In this document: positions 9,660 to 16,671 of the stretch, one piece after another | How the letters are laid out: every line of letters starts with the position of its first letter | Position numbering within the stretch: the stretch's first letter is position 1 | Origin: Bacillus sp. V3-13 | GTDB lineage: Bacteria > Bacillota > Bacilli > Bacillales > Cytobacillaceae | Assembly: GCF_002860165.1 (NCBI RefSeq) | Contig: NZ_PGUZ01000056.1 | Span: 1 to 64,000, forward strand | Reading direction: 5' to 3' | Length of the DNA stretch: 64,000 nucleotides | Translations under genes and position numbers: made by a program | Notes under the pieces: generated by a model | The model's input: only the letters and a program-made list of their open reading frames with translations | Databases searched by the model: none | Told to the model about the DNA's origin: nothing

Positions 9660-10025
9660 ATGGCTATGACTCAAGTTGTTGTGGTAATCGGAGATCGTTT
9701 AGGTAAAGGGCAAAATGTAGCTAAAGGGGTAGAAGCAGCAGGCGGAAAGGCGATTGTGATTAATGGCGTTGGTGCAGATATGCGCCTTGGAGATATCATG
9801 AAAGAGGAAAATGCGGACTTGGGGATTTCCTTTTGCGGCAGTGGCGGTGCAGGAGCGATTACTGCACAAACAAAATATGGATATCCTGCCCATTACGGAA
9901 TGCGTTCCATCGATGAGGGTGTTACAGCCGTAAAAGAAGGGAAACGCGTGTTGGGGTTCGGATTCATGGATGTTGAGGAATTAGGAAAGCGCATCACCGA
10001 AGCATATATGAAGGCTAGAGTGTAG
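9660..10025 (+). CDS. DUF2620 protein (EF_0830/AHA_3911 type)
   Basis: Small alpha/beta protein of 121 residues with no membrane segment. Distinctive feature: strand then Cys-Gly-rich loop then helix, LGISFCGSGGAGAITAQT (about residues 55-72). This is reminiscent of the phospho-cysteine loop of PTS EIIB proteins (C-G-x-G-x-x-S), although in EIIB the loop follows the first strand. AGGAGG lies 4-5 bases before the ATG; an ATG two codons later is also possible. Always found, as far as I know, with DUF4310-DUF4312. Family placement is firm; function is unknown. Confidence 0.8.
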   Translation: MAMTQVVVVIGDRLGKGQNVAKGVEAAGGKAIVINGVGADMRLGDIMKEENADLGISFCGSGGAGAITAQTKYGYPAHYGMRSIDEGVTAVKEGKRVLGFGFMDVEELGKRITEAYMKARV

Positions 10026-10030
10026 CTACC

Positions 10031-10384
10031 ATGGAAAAAGTGATTCAGCAAAAAGTCAGAGTGCAAGGAACCGGTAAGACTAAAGAGCATGCCGTCAATT
10101 TCGCCCTCGGACAAATACAAAAAAAAGTCCTGGACGAACATAAGGTCATGATGATTCGCATCGAACCGTTAGGGATAGAGGTAGTCAAAGCAATTGAACA
10201 GAGTTATATAGAACGGTTTATGCTCTTTTTCTTCCCGAGAAAAAGACAGACCTACAAAGTGGTATTAGACGTCACAGTTCAATGTACATTATTAAACATA
10301 AATGACATTGAATTTAAGCGAATAGATGAACCTGGTGGAGTGGTAAATGGTATTTTGAGAAAACAACAAATGACAGAGAAATAG
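10031..10384 (+). CDS. DUF4312 protein (EF_0831 type)
   Basis: 117 residues, soluble, alternating strands and helices (KVRVQGTGKTKEHAVNFALGQIQ, then YKVVLDVTVQCTLLNIND). No catalytic motif recognised. It starts 5 bases after DUF2620 with a weak ribosome binding site, which suggests coupling to it. Together with the two membrane proteins that follow it forms a conserved four-gene module; a soluble subunit of a transporter is the most economical guess. Confidence 0.75.
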   Translation: MEKVIQQKVRVQGTGKTKEHAVNFALGQIQKKVLDEHKVMMIRIEPLGIEVVKAIEQSYIERFMLFFFPRKRQTYKVVLDVTVQCTLLNINDIEFKRIDEPGGVVNGILRKQQMTEK

Positions 10385-10394
10385 GAGGGGGAAC

Positions 10395-11180
10395 ATGGAG
10401 GTATTGGAAATAGCTATAAAATCGATCATTATCGGTGCTCTTGTAGGTATAGGAGTTGGAGCGGGGGCTGCCAGAATGTTTCACGCACCGAAAGTGCAGG
10501 GGATGGGGGCATTCCGTACTTTAGGGGAGTTGAATGCTTGCGCCGGGGATGCTGCATCCCATTTTTCTTTCGGACTTGGATTCTTCTTTAATGCATGGGC
10601 ATCTTCTGTTGGTGCCGGTGCTTTCACACAGGATGTGGACCACCGGATCATCCCGAATTGGGCGGCATCCGTTCTTATGCGCAAAGGAAGACGTCCTGAA
10701 GATACCCTGCATAATCCTAAAAAAATGGGTATTGCCGGTGCTATCATCGGAATTATTGTAGTTGCTTTCTTAAACCTTACAGCATCCGCAATTCCTGAAT
10801 CTTTGCAGGCTATTGCTGTTAAAGTACTTGTACCTGCCGCCAATCTATTAATTAATCCGGTAATGCCTGTCATCTTCTGGCTTGCAGCATTGGATGCTGG
10901 AAAACGATCCGGTTTTTGGGGAACGATTTTTGGAGGTGCTGCTCATCTGATCATGGGGAATGCAGTTCCTGGTGTTGTATTAGGGATTTTAATAGGTAAA
11001 GGCGTGGATGACAGTGGATGGAATAAAGTCACGAAAACATTGATTACTTCTGTTATTCTACTATTTGTATTAAGTGCATTTTTCCGCGGATTCGATGTAA
11101 AGCTATTAGAAAGTATGTATATTAATACGCCAGAATGGCTGAAAGACTTGCATAGATTATTGGGATTAGAGGTGAAGTAA
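10395..11180 (+). CDS. DUF4311 integral membrane protein (EF_0832 type)
   Basis: 261 residues with about six hydrophobic segments, rich in Gly and Ala (for example SIIIGALVGIGVGAGAA, MGIAGAIIGIIVVAFL, FWGTIFGGAAHLIMGNAVPG). AGGAGGGGG directly upstream of the ATG. Candidate membrane subunit of the sugar-acid uptake system of this operon, since no PTS EIIC or ABC permease is encoded here. Family known only as a domain of unknown function. Confidence 0.8.
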   Translation: MEVLEIAIKSIIIGALVGIGVGAGAARMFHAPKVQGMGAFRTLGELNACAGDAASHFSFGLGFFFNAWASSVGAGAFTQDVDHRIIPNWAASVLMRKGRRPEDTLHNPKKMGIAGAIIGIIVVAFLNLTASAIPESLQAIAVKVLVPAANLLINPVMPVIFWLAALDAGKRSGFWGTIFGGAAHLIMGNAVPGVVLGILIGKGVDDSGWNKVTKTLITSVILLFVLSAFFRGFDVKLLESMYINTPEWLKDLHRLLGLEVK

Positions 11181-11243
11181 ATGAGCTCACAAACTGCTCG
11201 CATTATGGAACATGAGATAAATAAAAAGGAGAAATTGATATGA
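11181..11243 (+). CDS. Possible 20-residue peptide coupled to DUF4310
   Basis: ATG follows the DUF4311 stop directly and has a good AGAGGTGAAG binding site. The frame runs 20 codons (MSSQTARIMEHEINKKEKLI) and ends in TGA overlapping the ATG of DUF4310 (ATGA). This geometry is typical of translational coupling. It may be a real small protein or only a ribosome-loading leader; no homology is claimed. Confidence 0.35.
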   Translation: MSSQTARIMEHEINKKEKLI

Positions 11244-11878
11244 ACAAAAACTTTTGGTATGCGGACTGGTCCTTCCCGATTTTTGTCGCTCTTTTATCAT
11301 CAGGAATCTTTGCCGGGACACATATGTACTATGTTTATAAAATCGGTGCTTTTAATGATGTTGCGATCGTTGCAATGCTAGAAGCAGGATTACAAGGGGC
11401 AGGCTATGGAGCTGCGGCTGCATTTGGAGCAAGTTTCCTGTTTGCCCGAATTTTAGAGGGTTCACTTGTAGGGATTCTCGACATTGGCGGTTCGCTGCAA
11501 ACAGGTATTGGTATTGGAGTCCCTGCCATATTGCTGGCAGCAGGGATTACTGCTCCACTTGAAAATTTTATTCTTGCATTAATTACAGGAGCCCTGCTTG
11601 GAGTAATTGTGGGGTATGTCATTATTGGAATTCGAAAGTTCACGGTAAATCAATCTAATTCAACGTTTGGAGCAGACATTATGATGGGTGCGGGTAATAC
11701 CTCCGGCCGTTTCCTGGGACCCCTTATAGTCATTTCAGCAGCAAGTGCATCCATCCCAATTGGAATCGGATCAATTATTGGTGCAGCCATATTCTATGTC
11801 TGGAAAAAACCTGTTGCGGGCGGAGCGATCTTAGGGGCCATGATCTTTGGAGCAATCTTCCCAATCTCTTTAGAATAG
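11240..11878 (+). CDS. DUF4310 integral membrane protein (EF_0833 type)
   Basis: 212 residues, about six Gly-rich membrane segments (WSFPIFVALLSSGIFAG, LQGAGYGAAAAFGAS, NFILALITGALLGVIVGY, and the C-terminal GGAILGAMIFGAIFPIS). AAAAAGGAG precedes the ATG. Second membrane subunit of the presumed transporter; pairs with DUF4311. No experimentally known function that I can name. Confidence 0.8.
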   Translation: MNKNFWYADWSFPIFVALLSSGIFAGTHMYYVYKIGAFNDVAIVAMLEAGLQGAGYGAAAAFGASFLFARILEGSLVGILDIGGSLQTGIGIGVPAILLAAGITAPLENFILALITGALLGVIVGYVIIGIRKFTVNQSNSTFGADIMMGAGNTSGRFLGPLIVISAASASIPIGIGSIIGAAIFYVWKKPVAGGAILGAMIFGAIFPISLE

Positions 11879-11889
11879 GTGTGAAAAAA

Positions 11890-13002
11890 ATGAGTGTTTT
11901 TGAATCATTTGGATTACGCAAGGTCATTAATGCCAGTGGAAAAATGACGGCATTAGGAGCATCTGCTGTTAGTGACGAAGTGGCGGAGGCTATAAAGCAG
12001 GCATCTCAGGATTATGTGGATATAGATGAGATGATGAAATACGCTGGACAGGTCATTGCTGAATACACAGGAGCTGAAGACGGTTGCCCCACCTGCGGGG
12101 CAGCTGCAGGGATTGCCATTGCAGTTGCGTCCGTCATTACAGGTAATAATTTAACCTTGATTGAGAGAATGCCAGATTCCGAGGGGCTAAAGAATGAAAT
12201 CATCATTCAAAAGGGCCAGCAAGTCCACTTTGGTGCAACCATTGGACAAATGATCCGGGTTGGGGGCGGAAAAGTGGTTGAAGTAGGAAGCGCCAATAAA
12301 GTGGAGGCCGACCATATTGAGGAGGCCATTACAGATAAAACGGCTGCTTTGTTCTATGTTAAGTCTCATCACGCGGTTCAAAAAGGAATGCAGCCCATCA
12401 AAACGATGATGGAAATCGCTAAAAACCACAGTATCCCGTTTATTATTGATGCAGCAGCTGAGGAAGACTTCCAGAAGTATATAAAAATGGGTGCTGACAT
12501 TGTGATCTACAGCGGCGGAAAGGCCCTGGAAGGACCAACGTCCGGCTTTATCTGTGGAAAAAAAGAATGGATGGAAGTTTGCCGAAAGCAATATAAAGGA
12601 ATTGGACGCCCAATGAAAATCGGAAAAGAAGGGGTGGCCGGCCTCATTACTGCATTAAAGCAATATCCATTTAAAGAAGACAATGCTGAAGAACAAATTG
12701 AACGGATGACAAAGCTATGCCAAGCCCTGGAGGAAGTCAAAGGCCTAAAATGCGCCATAAAGCAGGATGAAGCCGGCAGAGCAATTTATCGGGCACAAAT
12801 CGAAGTTGATGCGGATTTGGCAGGGGCGACGGCAGAACAGCTGCTTCACCGTCTGGAAACCGGTAATCCGGCCATTTACTTGCGCCATCATTATGTCAAT
12901 ATAGGCATCTTAGCTGTGGATCCCCGCCCTCTACTTAAGGGACAGGAAGAAATTATTGCAAGTACAATTAAGAGCATACTGAAAGAGGAGCAGCTTACAT
13001 GA
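11890..13002 (+). CDS. dgaE: DgaE-like PLP-dependent ammonia lyase (D-glucosaminate-6-phosphate type)
   Basis: SelA-like fold-type I PLP enzyme of 370 residues. The likely Schiff-base Lys is in DIVIYSGGKALEGPTSG, and the co-factor-binding Asp in IPFIIDAAAEED. In Salmonella DgaE converts D-glucosaminate 6-phosphate to 2-keto-3-deoxygluconate 6-phosphate plus ammonia. ATG 11890 is chosen because AGGTG at 11877-11881 is spaced for it; the GTG at 11881 lies inside that site. The 3' end overlaps the aldolase gene by ATGA, as expected for two consecutive steps. The exact sugar acid used in this organism is inferred from the family. Confidence 0.85.
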   Translation: MSVFESFGLRKVINASGKMTALGASAVSDEVAEAIKQASQDYVDIDEMMKYAGQVIAEYTGAEDGCPTCGAAAGIAIAVASVITGNNLTLIERMPDSEGLKNEIIIQKGQQVHFGATIGQMIRVGGGKVVEVGSANKVEADHIEEAITDKTAALFYVKSHHAVQKGMQPIKTMMEIAKNHSIPFIIDAAAEEDFQKYIKMGADIVIYSGGKALEGPTSGFICGKKEWMEVCRKQYKGIGRPMKIGKEGVAGLITALKQYPFKEDNAEEQIERMTKLCQALEEVKGLKCAIKQDEAGRAIYRAQIEVDADLAGATAEQLLHRLETGNPAIYLRHHYVNIGILAVDPRPLLKGQEEIIASTIKSILKEEQLT

Positions 13003-13721
13003 AACATAGAGTTATTTTTAATGTATTAGCAAAGGATGTCAATAATGCAAAAGAGCTGGTTGATATAGCCGGAGATCGTGTTTTAGTAGGCATAATGGTG
13101 AAAAATTATCCCAATGACGAAGCTGCCATTGAACAAGTTGAATTTTTCAAAAGTAACAGCATTCCTGTTTCAGTAGGCTTGGGAGCAGGTGACCCTGCAA
13201 TGTGGAAAAGGGTAGCTGATGTTTCAGCCAAGACCCACCCTGAACATATTAATCAAGTTTTTCCTGCGGCTGCTTATACTCTGGGTCGTATTTCACAGCT
13301 GAATTTTTCTAACACGATCGTGAATGCATTAATTGAACCATCCGGAACACCTGGGGAAGTAATAATTTCTACAGGACCAAACAGCTGCGAATACAAAGAA
13401 AAGGTTTCCTGCGAAATGGCAGCTACGATGCTCGCGGAAATCGGTGTACACTCAGTAAAGTTCTATCCAATTAACGGAGATGAGAGATTGGATGAGGTAG
13501 CAGCAATGGTAAAGGCTGCTACCCAGGCTGGTTTGAAGATTTTTGAACCAACAGGTGGAATTGATGTTAATAACGTATATCGAATTGTCCAAACTTGTCT
13601 TGAAAATGGGGCTGAGACGGTAATTCCCCATTTATACACTTCGTTAGTTAACAGCGAAACTGGCAAAACCGAATTAGATAAAATAGAACAGTTAATAAGC
13701 ATGGAATGGAACGTGGATTAA
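12999..13721 (+). CDS. dgaF: DgaF-like 2-dehydro-3-deoxy-phosphogluconate aldolase
   Basis: 240-residue aldolase of the EF_0839/DgaF group. The segment HSVKFYPING holds a Lys in the context VK(F/L)(Y/F)P that carries the Schiff base in KDPG aldolases. Product of the pathway would be pyruvate and glyceraldehyde 3-phosphate. Start codon overlaps the dgaE stop (ATGA). Last gene before the operon terminator. Confidence 0.85.
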   Translation: MKHRVIFNVLAKDVNNAKELVDIAGDRVLVGIMVKNYPNDEAAIEQVEFFKSNSIPVSVGLGAGDPAMWKRVADVSAKTHPEHINQVFPAAAYTLGRISQLNFSNTIVNALIEPSGTPGEVIISTGPNSCEYKEKVSCEMAATMLAEIGVHSVKFYPINGDERLDEVAAMVKAATQAGLKIFEPTGGIDVNNVYRIVQTCLENGAETVIPHLYTSLVNSETGKTELDKIEQLISMEWNVD

Positions 13722-13725
13722 AGAG

Positions 13726-13760
13726 AAAAGGGGCTTTCATTTGATAGCTCCTTTTTCTTT
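13726..13760 (+). terminator. Terminator of the dga-like operon
   Basis: AAAAGGGGCT (13726-13735) pairs with AGCTCCTTTT (13746-13755) with one G-U, followed by T's. The binding site of the next gene begins at 13761, so partial read-through into it is possible. Confidence 0.75.
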
Positions 13761-13780
13761 TAGAGGAGGATTACCAATAA

Positions 13781-14443
13781 GTGAGATCATTTGCAGTTAT
13801 ATTTGATATGGACGGTGTCATAGTAGATAGCGAACCCGTATTTAAGACACTAAATAAAGAGTTGTTTCAAAAGTTAAACATTATAGTTCCCGATGTAGTT
13901 CAATCACAGTTTATTGGCGGCAGTGCCAATCGCAAATGGGCATTAATAAAACAATTTTGTAATGTGACGCAGCCCTTAGATGAGCTTATAAAATACCAAA
14001 AAGATTTTTTTAACTCGAAAGAAGTCCGTTTTGATGAAATCTTAAGCCCGGGAGTACGGCCGCTATTGGAAACTCTGAAAAGAGAGGGTGTACCTGCTGC
14101 ACTGGCTTCATCGTCAGATAGGGACCGAATTAATAACGTGATAGATCAATGTGATCTGCATGGATTTTTTCAGTTCGTAGTTAGTGGAGAAGAGTTTAAT
14201 GAAAGCAAGCCAAATCCCGAGATTTTCCTTCACACCGCGGCTAAATTAGGAATGGAACCTAGAAAGTGTATCGTTATTGAAGATTCCTTAAATGGATTAA
14301 CAGCTGCTGACCGGGCAGGAATGAAAAAGATAGGAATTAAACATAAACAGATTCCTATGGACTTATCTATCGCTGATTTTACGATCTCTTCTTTGGAGGA
14401 AATTGACGTTTTAATGTTGGAGAAAGTTTTGGAGGAAATGTAA
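13781..14443 (+). CDS. HAD-superfamily phosphatase (beta-phosphoglucomutase-like)
   Basis: 220 residues with HAD motif I FDMDGVIVD (nucleophile and acid/base Asp), motif II Ser in ALASSSDRD, motif III Lys in ESKPNPEIF and motif IV in CIVIEDSLNG. GTG start with AGAGGAGGA at 13762-13770. It sits just after the terminator of the sugar-acid operon and may dephosphorylate a sugar-phosphate side product; substrate unknown. Confidence 0.85.
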   Translation: MRSFAVIFDMDGVIVDSEPVFKTLNKELFQKLNIIVPDVVQSQFIGGSANRKWALIKQFCNVTQPLDELIKYQKDFFNSKEVRFDEILSPGVRPLLETLKREGVPAALASSSDRDRINNVIDQCDLHGFFQFVVSGEEFNESKPNPEIFLHTAAKLGMEPRKCIVIEDSLNGLTAADRAGMKKIGIKHKQIPMDLSIADFTISSLEEIDVLMLEKVLEEM

Positions 14444-14474
14444 GCAGTATAATATCATTGTGTAGATTTTGAAC

Positions 14475-14502
14475 GGGACTATTACAAGTCCTTCTTTTTT
14501 TG
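14475..14502 (+). terminator. Terminator of the HAD gene
   Basis: Short stem GGGACT (14475-14480) with AGTCCT (14487-14492) followed by a T-rich tract. The next 229 bases to the MerR promoter hold no recognisable gene. Confidence 0.55.
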
Positions 14503-14731
14503 TTTCAAAAACCTGTTATGTAACGTAAACATGGTATAGTTTGTCTGAATACAAAGACAAAGTTAATCACAAATCTAAACATCTTATGGTGAGTGATATC
14601 GGGACTATTATAAAATGAACTGAATAGGAAACAGGGTATAGTAGGGATGAGGTCAAACCTGCTCTTTTTCTGCTATTTACATTGTTTTTAGAACAGAACA
14701 CTTATGATATTTCAGATTTTTATAAAAACCA

Positions 14732-14762
14732 TTGAAATTAACGTTAACGTCAATTGTATAAT
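14732..14762 (+). promoter_or_regulatory. MerR-type promoter with 19-bp spacer and operator palindrome
   Basis: TTGAAA (14732-14737) and TATAAT (14757-14762) are separated by 19 bp, the over-long spacer typical of promoters activated by MerR-family twisting. The spacer is filled by a 20-bp inverted repeat centred on ACGTTAACGT (14741-14750) with AATT arms and one mismatched pair of positions. The MerR gene immediately downstream is the obvious regulator. Confidence 0.8.
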
Positions 14763-14786
14763 GGGTTATATGCAGGGGGTGAGAAG

Positions 14787-15173
14787 CTGAAGACGATCAC
14801 ACAGGTAGCTGCACAGTTCGGTGTTTCGGCAAGGACGATCCGCTATTATGAGGAGTTGGGGCTTCTCAGTTCACAGCGCACGGAAGGCAACCATCGCGTT
14901 TATTCCAAAAAGGAATGTGCGAAGCTGAAGCTGATTTTTCGTGGGAAAAGGTATGGCTTTTCCCTGGAGGAGATCAAAGAGATGGTGTTGCTGTTTGACT
15001 ATGACCGCACTGGGAAGGCACAGCTGGAAAGGACCATCCGTTATGGGGATCAACGCCTTCAGGAAATTGATATGAAAATTGCCGAGCTGACAGAAATGAA
15101 AACAGAGTTATTGCAGTTGAGGGAAGAGTTTTCTAAAAGATTGAGTAAGCTGGAGGAGGAGAGCGATGAATAG
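14787..15173 (+). CDS. MerR-family transcriptional regulator of fatty/branched acyl-CoA genes
   Basis: Winged HTH at the N-terminus (TITQVAAQFGVSARTIRYYEELGLL) and a C-terminal coiled coil (about 80-125). Similar to LiuR-type regulators of acyl-CoA catabolism. The reading frame opens at TTG 14754, but this lies inside the spacer of the promoter and is not transcribed (start expected near 14769). The first usable in-frame start is CTG 14787, just after GGGGGTGAG; a rare start codon, so the assignment is tentative. Overlaps the acyl-CoA synthetase gene by 8 bases. Confidence 0.8.
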   Translation: MKTITQVAAQFGVSARTIRYYEELGLLSSQRTEGNHRVYSKKECAKLKLIFRGKRYGFSLEEIKEMVLLFDYDRTGKAQLERTIRYGDQRLQEIDMKIAELTEMKTELLQLREEFSKRLSKLEEESDE

Positions 15174-16671
15174 TTCCACTTTATTGTTGCGCAATGCCCG
15201 TAAGTACCCTAAGACAGAAGCGATCATCAGCCCACAGGGAAATTATACGTATGCAGAGCTTGATGAAAAGGTAAATCAGCTGGCTAATGCCTTGAGAGCG
15301 GAGGGGATTGGGGAAGGAGACCGTATATGTTTGTATATGCCGAACACACCCGAGTTTGTGATCAGTTATTTTGCTGTACAGAGAATCGGCGCAATTGTTG
15401 TTCCGGTCAATGCAAAGTTCACGCTCGAGGAAGTGCAGTTTGTCGTCAATCATTCCGAAGCGAAATGTCTGATTGCCCATGAATTGATATTCCCTGTCAT
15501 CGAGGCGATCACGCAGGTCGATGTAAAAATCAAAACAGGAGAGCAGATAGGTGACTGGCGGAGCATGGAAGCGTTAATAAATAATGCTCCTAGTGCTGAA
15601 ATCAAATGCACTCTTAAAGAAGATGATCTTTCCACAATCTTATATACATCCGGGACAACTGGCGATCCCAAAGGAGTTTTGTTTAACTACCGCAATATCC
15701 TTACAGTAGCGAATATGATTGCTGTTGAATTGGAAGTGAAGCCGGAGAGCAGGCTGCTGATCATGATGCCGCTGACTCATTCCGCACCGCTTCATCTGTT
15801 CCTGATGGCCGGCATGGTGGTCGGTTCCACGCATGTACTGACGCCGACATTTACACCGGAGTTACTTTTGAAAACGGTTTCAGAAACAAAGTCTACCCAT
15901 TTCTTCGGTGCGCCGGTTGCCTACTTGCTGACGGCAGGGCATCCCGATATCGGCAAATACGATCTTTCTTCGATGAAATGGTGGGTGTATGGAGGTTCGC
16001 CATTATCGGCCGAACAGGTTGATCTTGTTTCTAAGGCCTTTCAGACAGACAAGCTAACCTGTGTTTACGGATTGACGGAAGCGGGGCCGAGCGGTACGAT
16101 TTTACATTCGGAAGAGCATGGAGAAAAGACCGGGAGCATCGGTAAACGGGCACCTCTTCATACGGAACTGCGCATCGTTGATGAGAACGGCAATGATGTC
16201 GCGGATGGGGAAGTCGGTGAAATCGTCCTGTCCGGAGAAGGCAATATGGTCGGTTATTATAAAAACGATGATCTGACCAAGGCCACATTTATCGGGGAAT
16301 GGCTCAGGACCGGGGATCTCGCCCGCCGGGATGAAGACGGCTATCTCTGGATTGTCGACCGCAAAAAGGATGTCATTATTTCAGGCGGTGTGAACATCTA
16401 TCCAAAAGAAATTGAAGATGCGATTGTTAAATTCTCCGGCATCCGTGAGGCAGCCGTGATTGGTGTACCACATCCGGAGTGGGGAGAAACGGTCACCGCA
16501 TTTTTTGCCGCTGCAGAACCGGTTGACCCCGAAGAGTTAAAACTGTTCCTAAGTCAGCATCTTGCCAAATTCAAAATTCCGCGTGAATTTGAGCAAGTCG
16601 AAATGCTGCCGAGGAATGCTTCAGGAAAAATCCTCAAAACTGTCCTAAAAAATAAGGTGGTGCAGGCATGA
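15166..16671 (+). CDS. AMP-forming acyl-CoA synthetase (long/medium-chain fatty acid CoA ligase)
   Basis: ANL-family ligase of 501 residues. Motifs in order: ILYTSGTTGDPKGV (phosphate loop), YGLTEAGP, the hinge region LRTGDLARRDEDGYLWIVDRKKDVIISGG, and the catalytic Lys in NASGKILK near the C-terminus. It would activate a carboxylic acid to its CoA thioester for the dehydrogenase encoded next (ATGA overlap). Acid specificity cannot be read from sequence. Controlled with merR from the promoter at 14732. Confidence 0.9.
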   Translation: MNSSTLLLRNARKYPKTEAIISPQGNYTYAELDEKVNQLANALRAEGIGEGDRICLYMPNTPEFVISYFAVQRIGAIVVPVNAKFTLEEVQFVVNHSEAKCLIAHELIFPVIEAITQVDVKIKTGEQIGDWRSMEALINNAPSAEIKCTLKEDDLSTILYTSGTTGDPKGVLFNYRNILTVANMIAVELEVKPESRLLIMMPLTHSAPLHLFLMAGMVVGSTHVLTPTFTPELLLKTVSETKSTHFFGAPVAYLLTAGHPDIGKYDLSSMKWWVYGGSPLSAEQVDLVSKAFQTDKLTCVYGLTEAGPSGTILHSEEHGEKTGSIGKRAPLHTELRIVDENGNDVADGEVGEIVLSGEGNMVGYYKNDDLTKATFIGEWLRTGDLARRDEDGYLWIVDRKKDVIISGGVNIYPKEIEDAIVKFSGIREAAVIGVPHPEWGETVTAFFAAAEPVDPEELKLFLSQHLAKFKIPREFEQVEMLPRNASGKILKTVLKNKVVQA

